From Jacaranda mimosifolia (taxonomy: Eukaryota > Streptophyta > Magnoliopsida > Lamiales > Bignoniaceae): a stretch of DNA of 64,000 nucleotides. This document shows, piece by piece, positions 1-12,235 of this stretch; the stretch's first letter is position 1; each line of letters begins with the position of its first letter. The position numbers were made by a program, and so were the translations under genes. Below the pieces are notes generated by a model. The model saw only the letters and a list, made by a program, of their open reading frames with translations, was not told where the DNA came from and did no database searches. The stretch covers positions 2,961,501 through 3,025,500 of the forward strand of contig CM032124.1 of assembly GCA_018894105.1 (NCBI GenBank). The letters are read 5' to 3'.

Positions 1-231
1 TTTCTTCCAAGTAAGACTTCATTTGCTAATGTTAAATTTATAAAAAATATAAATTTCATAACAAATCACCAATTAAATTAATTATACATAATTTTATTAC
101 AATTATATATCAATCATTACATATATATACACACATACATATCATCCAACTATAAATATATATGCGCACATTACATAAAAAATCACTTTCATCCCACAAA
201 CCCAACAAAAATTCAACTGATTTGACATTTA
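1..231. other. AT-rich flank, no gene seen
   Basis: This is AT-rich sequence with a short TA/CA microsatellite near 120-150. I see no coding exon. It may belong to an insertion inside the intron of NRC-like pseudogene A, because homology to the introns of copies B and C only begins near 841. Confidence 0.4.
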
Positions 232-662
232 GGCCTTGTTTGCTTGGCTTGATTAGGTGTGATGCATTCTTAATCAAGCCTCTTTTAATATTTGTTTCAA
301 TTGATAAAAGCTCTTGATAAATCATAGGCCCTACATTATTTACTGTTGCTTTTGAAAAATGAATCAAGGGGGGGAATGCTTGATTAGGTATGATAAGAAT
401 TATAAAGATTTAATAGAGTCTATTGTTTATCTTATTTTCAATTAAACCATGATTCTAAAATGGGAAAGAATGAGGAAATTATGAAAAACTTATTAAAAAG
501 TATAAATGATATAATAGTAAATTTATATATTATATTTTAATTTATTTATCTTTTAATTATACTAACCAAACATAAAATTAAAATATTCTATCCTAATGGG
601 CTTAAAATGTATCTTTTGCTTATATATCACTTCTAATCACATCATTCCAAGCAAACGAGCTC
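232..662. mobile_element. Tourist/Harbinger-type MITE, copy 1
   Basis: The ends are inverted repeats: GGCCTTGTTTGCTTGG on the left and the complement of GAGCTCGTTTGCTTGG on the right. They are bounded by TTA target duplications at 229-231 and 663-665. The 431-bp, non-coding, AT-rich body is nearly the same as the elements at 11505-11937 and 35859-36610. A TTA target site with this kind of end is typical of PIF/Harbinger MITEs. Confidence 0.85.
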
Positions 663-943
663 TTACAATAAAGTTTGTCCCTTCTCAAAACAAAGGAAAC
701 AACCACTTTATTTTCAATTTATTTTTCTTATTTTTTTTAAATAAAAAGAAACGATTGATACATTCTCAAAAATTTTATCCCAAAATCTCATTCTCTTAAA
801 ATATTTTTCAGAAAACGCAAAAAACATCAGACAACAGGCCCTTTGCATCTTGAAATTGGAATTGATGATATGACCTTGGGCCGGACTTTACTGCTGAGTT
901 CTAATATTTTGTCAAAACCCTATGATCCATAGACTATAAATAG

Positions 944-1664
944 GGGGAGTTGGGTGCCACACGGCTGGGTGGCACCCAACTCAACCTTGAATGTGGCAGC
1001 TTTTGTATTTTGTATTTTTATTTTTTTAGCCTTTTGAATTTTCAAAATTAATATAATTATGATAGTTGTAGGTAATTTGATAATAATAATTTAATTATTA
1101 TATTATATAGTTGCAATTTGATACGTGTCAATATTATGTCATGTAGTTAAATTGCCATATACCTTTATTGTTAAAATTATAAAAATTATATTAAAGTCCA
1201 AAAAATTAAGGACATTATATTGTAATAAATAAGATTATCATAAATTATAGTAATAAATTTTTTACTATACTTTTATTATATATGTTACTAATTATTAATA
1301 ATCCTATGTTTAATTTTTTGGTCCTATGTTTAATCTGTGAATTTTCTAAAAATTAAGAAAAATTATCATGTTCAAATTTTTTTTTTTTTTTTTTCACTAA
1401 ATTTCAAAATCACAATTGGTATTGATATTGACAAGTATCAAATTGCATTAAAAAATTCAAATGCAACTACATGACATAATAATTAAATTATTATTATCAA
1501 ATTATCCACAATTATCATAATTATATTAATATTGAAATTCAAGAAGCAAAAAAATAAAAATAAATTAAACATATATATACACACACAAAAGCTGCCACAT
1601 GACATGCGGCAGCTTCAAGGAGGAGTTGGGTGCCCACCCAACTGCGTGGCATCGAACTCCTCCC
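944..1664. mobile_element. Foldback-type non-autonomous DNA transposon
   Basis: This 721-bp element is flanked by an exact 8-bp duplication, ATAAATAG, at 936-943 and 1665-1672. Copies B and C have one ATAAATAG at the same intron position, giving an empty site. Both ends carry GGG(G/A)GGAGTT-like termini. The inverted repeats are long, roughly 150-200 bp, including a GC-rich palindromic tip and an AT-rich stem around 1050-1150 and 1440-1540. There is no coding capacity. An 8-bp duplication suggests hAT; the long foldback arms also resemble MULE or foldback elements. Confidence 0.8.
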
Positions 1665-1884
1665 ATAAATAGTTGATATGTCATCTGAGTGATTTTCGAC
1701 TGAAAAAAAGTTACTTAACTTGCCATCTAATTGGTTTGAATTAGTCGTCATCAGTCCCATGACAAGAACTATGTAATAATTAACATATTTCAAGATAATC
1801 CTTGTAACGTGGAAGAAATTTCAGTAAGATGACATAGGGATGACTTCAATAGAAAATACCTCAATAAAATTTAGTCCGTAAAAG

Positions 1885-3119
1885 TAGGGGTGGTAATTTG
1901 AATGAGGCGGATGGGTTCAAGTTGGGTTGAAATATGATGTAATATTAATTTTCTTAACCCTAACCCAACCTGAATCGTATCATATTACGTTTAGGTCGAT
2001 CTGATTTTTATTATGTCAATTTGCCAACTCAAATCCACCCAATCCAACCTATCAATCTAATTTAAAATAATTATTTCAAATATTTGTTTTAATTTTTTAG
2101 AAATTGTTAGCATTTTTATTTTTTAATTTTATATATTCTTAATTATTAATAAATTAAAATAGGAAGTAACAAATTCTCATCATAAATTTATGATAGTAGC
2201 TTTCTAAAAAAATTTTAACTGAACCACATAATATATTGATTTTATGACTTTTTGTTCTTTTCATTTTACAATATCTATCAACATTATAAAAATATTGAAA
2301 TAACAAAGTAACTTATTTTTAAAAATGACATACTTTTTCAAGTTTTATTAACCCACTCTCTTTAATTTTTGTATCTTTTGTATAAATCAAATTGTCTTTT
2401 TAACTTCTTAAAATAACATTATTTCTTTATTTTATGTTAGTTCAATTAAGCAGCATATAAATCATAAAAACATATCATCAAACAAATAAGCAAACAAATA
2501 TTTTAATTGAACATATAATTTATCATAAAAATTTGCTCGAATCTTTTGAATTTTTTATAACCTCTCAATAGAGAAGAATTCTTATCTATTTATATAAGCA
2601 AAATCTTGCATTGCATAAGGCCTAAGAAAAATTTGTAGAACAATTCAGTAGTCAAAACAGTGTTTTGTTAACTTTTTGCAGAATAACTTTTTATATTCGC
2701 TTGGATACCCAAAAATAACCATTAGAAATGGTATAAAATTATAATCATCCATCTTATATGTTTGCGAAAATAAATAAGACCGAAAAATACCAAAGTAGTA
2801 ATTTTGGTATTGATAAAGTTCAAAATTTCAAGTTTTATTTTATTATTTTATATTTTTACTCTTAAAAAATTATTATTATTATTATTTTAATTTGAGTTGG
2901 GTTGAGTTGGTTTAGGTGGGTTCAGGTTATCATGTAGCCCAAAATCAAAGTTTGGATTGTTTGTGTAACCTAAAATTCAAACCAACCCAATTCATTTCTT
3001 CGAGTTCTTACTTTGTCGACCTTATTGAACACAAACCCAAAATGGGTTGACCCAAATTCAATTTTTTCGTGTCAAACTCGTGTGGAATTATTATGTCGTT
3101 TTGAAAATTGTCATCCCTA
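1885..3119. mobile_element. hAT-like non-autonomous element
   Basis: The ends are TAGGGGTGGTAATTTG on the left and the complement of TAGGGATGACAATTTTC on the right. Flanking 8-mers at 1877-1884 and 3120-3127 differ at one position (CGTAAAAG and TGTAAAAG). Copies B and C have a single GTAAAAG here. The 1235-bp body is AT-rich with no transposase ORF. Confidence 0.8.
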
Positions 3120-3153
3120 TGTAAAAGAATATATATTTGGAAATGCTAGAAAC

Positions 3154-3799
3154 TAGGCCTATAGGATATTATCCTACCCATGTCTAAAAAGTTGTACTCA
3201 TGCCCATACCCATATCTGTATTAATTAAAGATAATGTAATTAGTACGAGTAGGGTTCATACCCATAAATTACCCATATATTCATATCTAAAAATTACCCA
3301 TTATCTTGTACTTAAATTTAACTTGTTGGCCTAAAAATTATTTATACTAAAATTCAATATATACTAATAACAAACTTTTTATATATAAAAATTACAATAT
3401 GTAAATGAACAGTAACAATTAAATAGTTTTCATTAATAAAACTAATAATATTAAAATTAATAGTCCATGGAATAAACTTTGTTAATAAAAACTTTATTAA
3501 TGAATGACAAATTAAATTAAATTTAATGACTAAATTAAATTAAATGTAGATTTTTTTTGTTTTTTTCACTGTCATATGCTAAATAATATTTTTAGTATAT
3601 ATTGAGAAAATTAGTTTATACATTAAAAATATAAATTCAATAAATTAGACCCAATGGATCTTAGGTTAGATATGGTAGGTAGGGTTAGGATCCCATTTTT
3701 TTGAGTATGTTAGGGTAGGAAAAATTATAGAATATTTTTCTTTGGATATTTTAGAGTATGAATTTGAATGTAGTGATACCCTACCTATTGACAAATCTA
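3154..3799. mobile_element. hAT-like MITE of the TAGGCCTAT family
   Basis: It starts TAGGCCTATAGG and ends with a degenerate complement (TATTGACAAATCTA). The flanking 8-mers CTAGAAAC and CTAAAAGC match at 6 of 8 positions. B and C run straight through this site without the insert. The same family occurs at 7841-8781 and 15470-17508. All have internal sequence rich in variants of TACCCATACCC. Confidence 0.7.
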
Positions 3800-4010
3800 C
3801 TAAAAGCAAATCTTGCCATATTTATCAAGTCAGAGATCTCAAATATTTGTTCAAATTATATAGAAACTAGAAGTCACTCAAGTATGACGGCCATTGAAAT
3901 TTATCAAGGAATGAAGCATATATTTTAATGCTTGGAAATTGTATGTTATTATCTCAACTTCGTCATCCATTTTTTTTTTCTTTTTCTCTTTTTCCTTTTT
4001 CAGGAAAAGC

Positions 4011-4359
4011 GCTTTGTTTGGTTATGTTTATGCGGAACAACATTGTTTTGGGAAAGTATAATCAAGTATATCTCCATTTGCCCTCCAAAACATACATTCT
4101 CAATATATACATACATATATTATATATACATATTATATAAATTTTATTATTATTATTCTAACATTAAAAAAATTATTCAATTTTATTTTCACCCCAAAAA
4201 TTCAAGAAAAAAGCATTGATTTGACTGCTACAGTAAAAAAAAATATATCTTTCCCAAAATATAAACAAACACATTAAAAAATAATTTTCACATTCTTCAA
4301 TAATTCATTTTTTCAAAACACTTAATAAAATCAAACAAAAAAAATAACCAAACACTACC
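4011..4359. mobile_element. MITE next to the intron acceptor of copy A
   Basis: This 349-bp AT-rich insert has inverted ends (GTTTGGTTATGTTT and its approximate complement AATAACCAAACAC). Copies B and C lack it: their sequence GGAAAAGC runs directly into ATGAGTTTTT. The ends resemble those at 23144-24293 and 55906-56309. I could not identify a clean target duplication. Confidence 0.65.
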
Positions 4360-4414
4360 ATGAGTTTTTGTTTTCCAACTTTTATTGATCTTGTCCTTAA
4401 AAATTTTCAAATAG

Positions 4415-6648
4415 GCTCCCTTGGTGAGAGAAGACAATGTGGTAGGTTTTGATGATGAGGCGAGAAAGATAAAAGAATATCTCACTGAAGAAACTCAGCA
4501 GCTTGATGTCGTCTCCATCATTGGTATGCCTGGCCTTGGCAAGACGACGCTGGCAGGGAAGATTTTTCGTGATCCAGATATCCAATACCAATTCCCTACC
4601 CGCGTATGGGTTTATGTTTCTCAAGACTTCACAAAGAAGGATGTCTTTCTTGCCATTCTGAAAGAGTTCACCAAGCTGACTGAGGAAATGTATCGCAAAA
4701 CTGATCAGGAGTTAGCCGGACTAGTTGCTGATCATCTAGAGAGAGGAAAATTCTTGATTGTCATGGATGACGTGTGGACAGCTGAGGATTGGAATAAACT
4801 CCAAATTGCATTGCCAAAGAGCAATAAGACGGATAAAATCTTGATCACAAGTCGTCATGAGGAAGTGGCTAGCTTGGCTAATAAAAACAGATCTCCCCAC
4901 AATTTGCGATTCTTGACTCAAGAAGAGAGTTGGTTGCTGCTCCAGTTGGAGGTCTTCGGAAAGCCTGAGTGCCCTTCTGAGTTGGAAGTTCTTGGAAAGC
5001 TAATTGCGGAGCAGTGTGATGGGCTGTCACTTGCAATAGTGGTCATAGGGACATTCTTGTGAAAAACTTTTCTTCACCGGATGATATGGCTGCAAGGAGA
5101 AATGCTTGGGAAAAAGTATCCGAAAGCGTGAGTGCTTATCTTAATGAGGATCCGGCGAGACGCATGGAAAAAATTATATTGTTGAGTTACGATAAATTGC
5201 CATTTCACTTGAGGGCCTGCTTTCTCTATTTAGGGATGTTTCCTGAAGATTTTGAGATTCCCGTGTGGAAATTGATCCGTATGTGGATTGCAGAAGGATT
5301 CATACAACGGCATCATCCCAGAGGAAACTGCAGAAAACTATTTGGATGAGCTTATTAACAGAAATTTGGTAAGAGTTGATAAGAGGAGGCCGGATGGTAG
5401 AGTTAAAACGTGCCGTATTCATGATATGCTATGTGATTTCTGCAAAACTGAAGCTGGAGATGCAAGGGAGAATTTCCTCCAAGAAATGAAGAAGTCTGGA
5501 GATGGAGTATTTTACCCTCCAGTTTCTGACGTTCACGAGTTTCGTCGCATTTGTACTCATTCCAATGTCTTGAGATTTCTGTCTTTGAAACCTTTTGGTC
5601 CTCGTGTTCGCTCTTTTGTTTGTTTCTCCAAGGAAGAGATCACCTTGCCTTCAGACAATATTGGTAACATCCCTGCAGCTTTTAAACTGCTTAGAATTTT
5701 AGATGTCAAGCCCATCAAATTCTCTAAAATTCCCAGTGACATGTACCATTTAGTGCATTTGAGGTACATTGCTCTGTCCTTCAACTTAGCTATTCTTCCA
5801 GCAGCCTTCTCCAAGCTCTTTAACATACAAACTCTTATAGTTGATACAACATCTCCTACCCTTGAAATCAAAGCAGATATTTGGAAGATGATTCAATTAA
5901 GGCATTTGAAGACAAATGCATCTGCTATTTTGCCCAAGACGGGAAAAAGTAGTAAAGAAGGTGAAAAGCTTCAAACACTTGGTACAATTGCACCACAAAG
6001 TTGCACGGATGAAACTTTTGACAGGGCTTGCAACTTGAAGAAATTGGGCATTCGTGGCCGACTATCCTTGCTTCTGGATGGCAAGAGTGGATCATTTGAT
6101 TGTTTGGGGAAATTGAGTAATCTTGAAAAGCTGAAGCTACAAAATGATGTTTTTCATAGTCCACCTTCGGATGGTCAATTGCGTGGCCTCCCTCCGCCCT
6201 ACCAGTTCCCACCGAAGCTGAGGAGCCTTACTTTATCTGATACTTTTCTTGATTGGTGTTTTATATCTACCCTGGGATTGCTGGAGAACCTCAAGGTCCT
6301 CAAGCTAAAAGATAAAGCATTCATGGGGAAGTGCTGGCTGGCAGCTGATGGTGGCTTTCGAATCTTGAAGTCTTGCACATTGGACGCACGGATTTAGTTT
6401 TCTGGGCGGCTTCAAACCATCACTTCCCTAGACTTAGACGCCTTGAGCTGCAGAACTGTGAGGATCTCCAAGAAATTCCAATTGGGCTGGCTGATATACC
6501 TGGTCTCCAACTGTTGGACTTGTACCGTTCTAAGCATGCAGCAGCGTCAGCCAAGAAAATCCATGAAGCCAAAAAGAAGCAGCAGGGAGAGCAGACCACC
6601 ACAGCTGTCATTGGATTCAAGCTCTCCATTTTTCCACTGGAGGAATGA
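4415..6648 (+). pseudogene. NRC-like CC-NB-LRR copy A, exon 2 only, frameshifted
   Basis: This matches exon 2 of copies B and C along its whole length, from the AG acceptor at 4413-4414 to the stop at 6646-6648. It still encodes the P-loop GMPGLGKTT, the kinase-2 stretch FLIVMDDVW, RNBS-D CFLYLGMFPED, an IHD in the MHD position, and the leucine-rich repeats. Three lesions break it. A 1-bp loss near 5050, after the IVVIG motif, leads to TGA at 5060-5062. A loss of about 8 bp near 5305 follows the WIAEGFIQ motif. A 1-bp loss near 6368 falls in the LRR. The first two together restore the original frame, but about 250 bases between them are read out of frame. No coiled-coil exon is present in the window. 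I infer a non-functional copy; a partial NB-ARC transcript cannot be excluded. Confidence 0.9.
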
Positions 6649-6672
6649 TCACCCTTGATTCTGGCTTGACAA

Positions 6673-6944
6673 GTAAGTAAAACACTTTCAAATAATCATT
6701 CCGTAGGATTACATGAATAAACTTTAGATATTTTTTCCACTATGTATAGTTCTGTTATATTAACATCTTGAATGAACTTCAGCTCAAAAGCTTCATGAAA
6801 ATATATAGAGTGCACTATAGCAGAGTTCCTGATATATTTGCATTGTTTACCTCTTTCATCCCACACAGCCCAACCATGCTTATTCCCACACGCGTCTGAC
6901 AGTAATTTGTTTCCGTAATAACTAGCGACTCTTGATCCGTGCAG
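6673..6944 (+). other. 3'UTR intron of pseudogene A
   Basis: A GTAAGT donor lies 24 bases after the stop. The acceptor GTGCAG at 6939-6944 precedes sequence that corresponds to the second 3'UTR exon of copies B and C. It matches the B intron at 49243-49512. An antisense ORF inside it is not supported as a gene. Confidence 0.6.
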
Positions 6945-7832
6945 ACAATAAGGCAAAGCTGCTGAAGATATTAGGGAGGATGTCTGATGCATGGAGATCT
7001 TTCCTCAACCGTAGGAGGTCTGGGTTGTTTGAATAAATGTTGCCTTTCATTATGCTCATATGCTGAAAAGGAACCATATCACATTGTCGTATGAGTGCAT
7101 GTTTACTGTTTGTTTTGCCCTATTCCTATTCATTACCTGATTTGACGTCTGTGTTTTGTGGTTGTCCAGTACTTTGTTGTTATTATTATCAAATTTTTAA
7201 TAATGTTACCATGATTATTGGTATGTATCGTCGACAAACGTCATATGTATATTTTAATTAATCTTCCAAGGTCTTACTTAATGCAATATGTAATTTTACT
7301 TCAATAAAATTTGAGATGGATGAAGTTAACTATTCATCGCATGAAATTGACATGATGAGCAATAGAAAGTTTATTGGGGAAACTCTTGGGATATAAGCTT
7401 TGCAATGGGTAAAGTAGAAAATAAATTAAAATGAAAAATCTATGGCGTAAGAGAAGTACTTCATATTTTAATGTAGGAATAAAGTGGAATATTTTACATA
7501 AGATATGTTTTTGAAGTAATTAAACTTTTTTTTCTTTTTTAATGTGCCTCTCACCAGAAATTATTTTTATTATACACATATGAATTACGGTTATTTGTTT
7601 AGCAAAAGGTGAGAGTTGTTTGGAGTTTTGATTTAGATAGAGGCAGAAGATGTGATGTGAGTCGGGTGGATACTGGCTACAAAAGGAGTTGGAAATAGTT
7701 AGATATCTCTCAATAAACAAATATATGTGAAGAGGGAAATAATTTTTTATTATATGCCACACATAAGTTGAGGAATTTAATATAAAATTAGTATACATAT
7801 AATTATAAGATAATTAAATATTTAACTATAAT
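6945..7832 (+). other. 3' flank duplicated with copy B
   Basis: This matches 49513-50379 closely, apart from small indels. The first 100 bases or so are probably the end of the 3'UTR. The rest is AT-rich non-coding DNA. It marks the A and B units as products of one duplication that extends well past the gene. Confidence 0.7.
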
Positions 7833-7840
7833 ATTCATAC

Positions 7841-8781
7841 TAGGCCTATAAATAGGTAGGATATACCCTACCCATACCCATACCTTAAAATATATAAAAG
7901 GATGAAACCCTAATTTTATCCTACTCTAAAATACTCAAAAGAATGAGACCATAATCCTACCATACACTATCTAACCCAGGATCCATTGGGTCTAGTTTAT
8001 TGGACTTATGTTTTAATGTATATACAGATTTTTTTCAAGATATACTAAAAATATTATTTGGCATACGATAACAAAAAATAATTTTTTTATATTTAATTTA
8101 ATTTAATCATTAAATTTAAATTATTTAATTTTAAATTTTTTGCTAATTAAATTAACTATTTTATTGATATAATAGTTAAACTTTATTAATATAATTAACA
8201 ATTAATTTTTTTGCTAATTAAATTAACATAATTAAAAAATAGTTAATAAAAATAGTTTAAAAGGAAATTTTTTTTCCTATATTTAATTTTATAAAAATAG
8301 TTAATTTCTATATTAATAAACTTTATTCATTAAAAAAATTAATTTTATTAACTATTTTTATAAAAATTATTTATTCCACTCTTAATTTTGATATTATTAA
8401 TTTTATTAATGAAAAATGTTTAACTGTTGCTATTGCTATTCCAGTTTAAAAAAAAATTGTTATCCCATTATATTAACTTTATTAATTTAGTTTAATTTTT
8501 AATGAAAAAAATTATTTAGTTCTTACTGTTCATTGATATATTTGTAATTTTTATATATAAAAAAGCTTATCATTAATATAAATTTGATTTGGTATAAACA
8601 ATTTTTAGGTTCATAAATTAAATTTAAGTATAAAGTAATAAGTAATTTTTGGGTATGGGTATATGGTTAATTTATGGGTAAAGACCCTACCCATACCCAT
8701 TACACTATTTTTAATAAATATGGATACGTGTATTGACACTTAGGCCTGGATAGAATAACACTCTACCCATTTACAGGCCTA
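7841..8781. mobile_element. hAT-like element, TAGGCCTATAAATAGG ends
   Basis: The left end TAGGCCTATAAATAGG pairs with the right-end complement TAGGCCTGTAAATGGG. The flanking 8-mers ATTCATAC and ATTCATAA match at 7 of 8 positions. The equivalent place in the B flank (about 52170) has no insert. The body is AT-rich with subterminal TACCCATACCC-type repeats and no ORF. Confidence 0.8.
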
Positions 8782-8990
8782 ATTCATAAATTGGCAAATG
8801 AATGAGTATCGCATGACAATATTTTCAATGAAGTAAGGTATTTTATTCCATAAAAAAATAAGAATTAATTTGATGCTTGTAAAGTATAATATTTATATGG
8901 ATAAATATATTATTTTTAAAAAAAATAAAATAAAATAAGAGTAAAAGTGCAAAAGTTCATGTATACCAACATCTCTATAAGAGAGTGAAT

Positions 8991-10449
8991 TACGGTTAGT
9001 ACCCCTAAGATTTGGCGTAATTACAAAAAAATCTTCGCTTTTCAAAAATTACAAAAATATCCCTAAGTTTTTTAACTTAATTATAAGATGTACGAAATAT
9101 AGTAAAAGTCCATATTGCCCTCAATAGAAAAATAATTAAAAAATAGAAAAAGGCTGAAAATTGGTTAGATGGCTAAAGACCTACATGCCCATCTGTGTAT
9201 ATATTTATATAATATATATTTAAAATTAGTAGGCTAAAATTTTTGAATTATTTTAAATAGTACATATTTTTAAAACAATTTACTTATATAATTAAATTTA
9301 TCTAATAATATTAAATAATAAAATATTTATTATTTGAGTTACATATTAGACGATATTAATTAAATTATTTAGTAAAAAAATAATCATATATGAAATAAAG
9401 ATATTTAACTAATTAAAATATTTATTCTAGTAATAAATCTATGGATAATTTTAATTAAATTATTTATTAATCAAAATAGATAATTTTTTTAAATTATATT
9501 ATATTATTTAGAAAAATAATAATCATATATAAATTAAAGATATTTAAAATAATTAAAATATTTATTCTAATAATTAATCTATCTAAAATAACTATGAAAA
9601 AATAAAAAAATTATTAATTAACAAAATCAATAAATAAAAACTTAAAAACTATATCAATAAAGAATAAATAAGTAAAAAAATTAAGATATATTTTTAACCT
9701 ATACTATTATTAATTAAAAAATACTTTTTTTAAATTTAATTACATTATTTATTAAAATAATAAAACTCTATAAAATAATTAATTAAACTTAGTTAAATTT
9801 ATTAATTAATTCAAAACCCAATAAATAAAAGATTAAACATATATCTTAATTAAATTGTCCATCAATTGAAAAAAAAATATTTTTTTTATATCAAAACCTA
9901 CCCACCTTCCCCTTGCTCCACTCTATCCCCGCCCCCCACTCCCTCGTTCTTCTGCCTACTACCAGCAACCGCCACGCAGCAGCAGCAGCACCACGGCGGC
10001 CGTCGTGGCCAGATCTGGCCTGGTGGTGGTGGGTGGCGGGGTGGGTGGGTTGGTTCGTATGTATATGTATGTATATATATATTTTTAAATTCAACATATA
10101 TATAATATTATATAACATTATTTTATATATTATGTATATACATATAAACATCTTACATATTTTTTAATATATTTTTTATTAAGATTTAGGCATTTTTGTA
10201 ATTTTATTAAGGTTTTGGGGCAATTTTGTACTTTTACACAATTATTTCATTAGTCAAATCACCGAAGGGCTTTTATGGAATTTCACAGGCTATTTTTAAC
10301 AAAAATTTGAAAAACTCTAATGGGGGTTTAATGGTTGGACTAAATTGTTGAACGACAACAAACAATAGGGGTGTTTTTGTAATTTTTAAAAAAACGAGAA
10401 TTTTTTTATAATTATGCCAAACCTCAGGATACTAACCATAATTCACCCT
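8991..10449. mobile_element. Non-autonomous TIR element with a GC-rich cargo
   Basis: Its ends are inverted copies of GTGAATTACGGTTAGTA and GTGAATTATGGTTAGTA (complement of the right end). The B flank (about 52380) lacks the insert. The body is extremely AT-rich except for an abrupt GC-rich block at 9900-10050. I did not find a clean target duplication, so the class (MULE-like or other) is open. Confidence 0.65.
9900..10055. other. GC-rich island inside the AT-rich element
   Basis: This is a sharp change from AT-rich to CCGCC/CAGCAG/GGTGG-rich sequence. It reads as a low-complexity Pro/Gln/Gly-rich peptide in some frames, but none has a start, a domain or splice sites that I trust. It shares the core GGCCAGATCT with another GC island at 25083-25180. 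It could be captured gene sequence, as in Pack-type elements, or just low-complexity sequence. Confidence 0.5.
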
Positions 10450-11262
10450 AAAAATAAAGAAAAAGAAAAGATTGAAAGGTAGCAAAAGTTTAAAAGAATA
10501 AAAAAAATACTTAATAGGTAAGTCAATCACAATAAAAAGAAGTGATACATGTACAAATTTCTTCTTCCGCATAAGGAATTATGCTGCAAATAGCTATACA
10601 GGAAAGGGAGCAAAGCGTAGTTGAAAGCATATTACGAAGTTTGATAAAAACTTATGTTATACTCATAGATATTGCTTTCTTTAGAGACGCTTGAGAAGAA
10701 GTGATCCATCGATGAACCTAGCAGCTTAGGTTAGTGATATCTTTTACCATGTAGTTAATTAACTGACCTATCATCTAGTGGGAATTTTTGGGCCAATAGA
10801 AATTCAATGAAAATAAATCGATGATTCAAAATTTATGTCATACTCAGTTACATACTTGGAGCACCTACGGACATGATCAATTAACTACATATTTTCTAAA
10901 TCAAATGTATTTTTAATTATACTTGTGGAAAATAATAATTACATTAAATTAATTAAGTTAAATTTTTCTACTTAGAAGTTTATTATATATATTGAAATTT
11001 ATTCTTCTAGGTACTTACTTATTTGGACCTTACCCTCAATTACTTTGTGCGTACAATGAATATTAATTTATTATCTTAAACAGTGTGGAAATACCCGGCC
11101 ACTTTTAAGGCAAATGAACAATTTATTGCTACTTTAATTTTCATCATGGCCTTCGTTGTTATCTTGCAAAGCCTGCATAAAAGGGAAATCAAAGTGTTTT
11201 TCTTATAACTTCCACCCTAAAAGGAGTCAGATTCTGTACTACTGAAAGATCAGAAATCAACA
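10450..11262 (+). other. Non-coding flank duplicated with 52390-53347
   Basis: Nearly collinear with the B flank, which carries an extra SINE at 52451-52561. I see no gene. The last 40 bases include AAAGATCAGAAAT, which resembles the leader just before the start codon of the minus-strand R1-type pseudogene. Confidence 0.65.
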
Positions 11263-11504
11263 ATGGCTTATGCAGTTCTAGGGGATGAAATTAAAATCCA
11301 CCATTTTCTGGCAATACATGGAGAAAGCAATAGCAGGCATGGGTTTTGTGAAAGAATAGGTAATAGGGTTTAATTAGGGTTTAGAAGATCAAAGAGAAAA
11401 GGGGATGATGAATCTCACCATCGAATCATCCCAATAGTTGATATGAGAGGTAATTGTAACACCAATCTAATTGAAAATGTTTTATGATATTGATAATTTA
11501 CTTA

Positions 11505-11937
11505 GGCGTTGTTTGCTTGGCTTGATTAGGTGTGATACATACCTAATCAAACCTCTTCTATTGTTTGCTTCAATTGATAAAAGCCCTTGATAAATCCTAG
11601 GCCCTACATTATTTATTGTTGCTTTTGGAAAATGGATCAAGAGGAGGAAGGCTTGATTAGGTGTGATAAGAATTACAAAAATTTAATAAGGTTTATTTTT
11701 TATCTTATTTTCAATTAAACCATGATTCTTAAAATGGGAAAGAATGAGAAAATTATGAAAAACTTATTAAAAAATTATAAAGGATATAATAGTAAATTTA
11801 TATATTATATTTTAATTTATCTATATACTAATCATACCAACCAAACATAAAATTAAGATATTCTATCCTAATGGGCTTAAAACGTATCATTTGTTTATGT
11901 ATCACTTCTAATCACATCATTTCAAGCAAACGAGCCC
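11505..11937. mobile_element. Tourist/Harbinger-type MITE, copy 2
   Basis: The ends are GGCGTTGTTTGCTTGG and the complement of CAAGCAAACGAGCCC. TTA duplications lie at 11502-11504 and 11938-11940. The B flank near 53590 has one TTA at this place and no insert, so insertion came after the A/B duplication or was lost from B. Confidence 0.9.
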
Positions 11938-12235
11938 TTATAGTGCAATATTTTGATATTTGTGCTTGTGCTACTGTGGATCTAAGAATATAATACCAGT
12001 GAAATTTTTTTAGGTATGTTATGAGATGTTAATCCAAAAAACATAGAAATGTCAGAACGATATATATGAATTGGGACAACTTTTATATATATGAAATTTT
12101 ATTTTGTACGAGTAGGAGATATCTGGCATAGTGGATGATATGTGGAGTACTGAGGTTTTGAATGAGATAAAAAAGAATTTTTTAAATAATAAAAATGGAA
12201 GTCAAATTATAGTAACTCCACAACTATTAAACTTA

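Larger units (their letters stand above)
841..4414 (+). other. Intron remnant of NRC-like pseudogene A, inflated by TEs
   Basis: Sequence starting near 841 matches the coding intron of copies B (from about 45445) and C (from about 57216). The match continues in pieces to the AG acceptor at 4413-4414. Three insertions absent from B and C interrupt it (944-1664, 1885-3119, 3154-3799), and a fourth lies near the acceptor (4011-4359). The donor and exon 1 are not in the window. They were deleted, or they lie left of base 1 beyond another insertion. Confidence 0.75.

Noticed and set aside
6696..6992. 98-codon antisense ORF with a similar partner at 49366-49560
   Set aside because: It lies in the 3'UTR intron and second 3'UTR exon of copies A and B. 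Its similarity reflects their recent duplication. Copy C lacks it and no domain is seen.
9866..10167. Pro/Gln/Gly-rich ORFs on both strands
   Set aside because: Open because of low-complexity GC-rich DNA; no start context, domain or splice sites. Kept only as a GC island.
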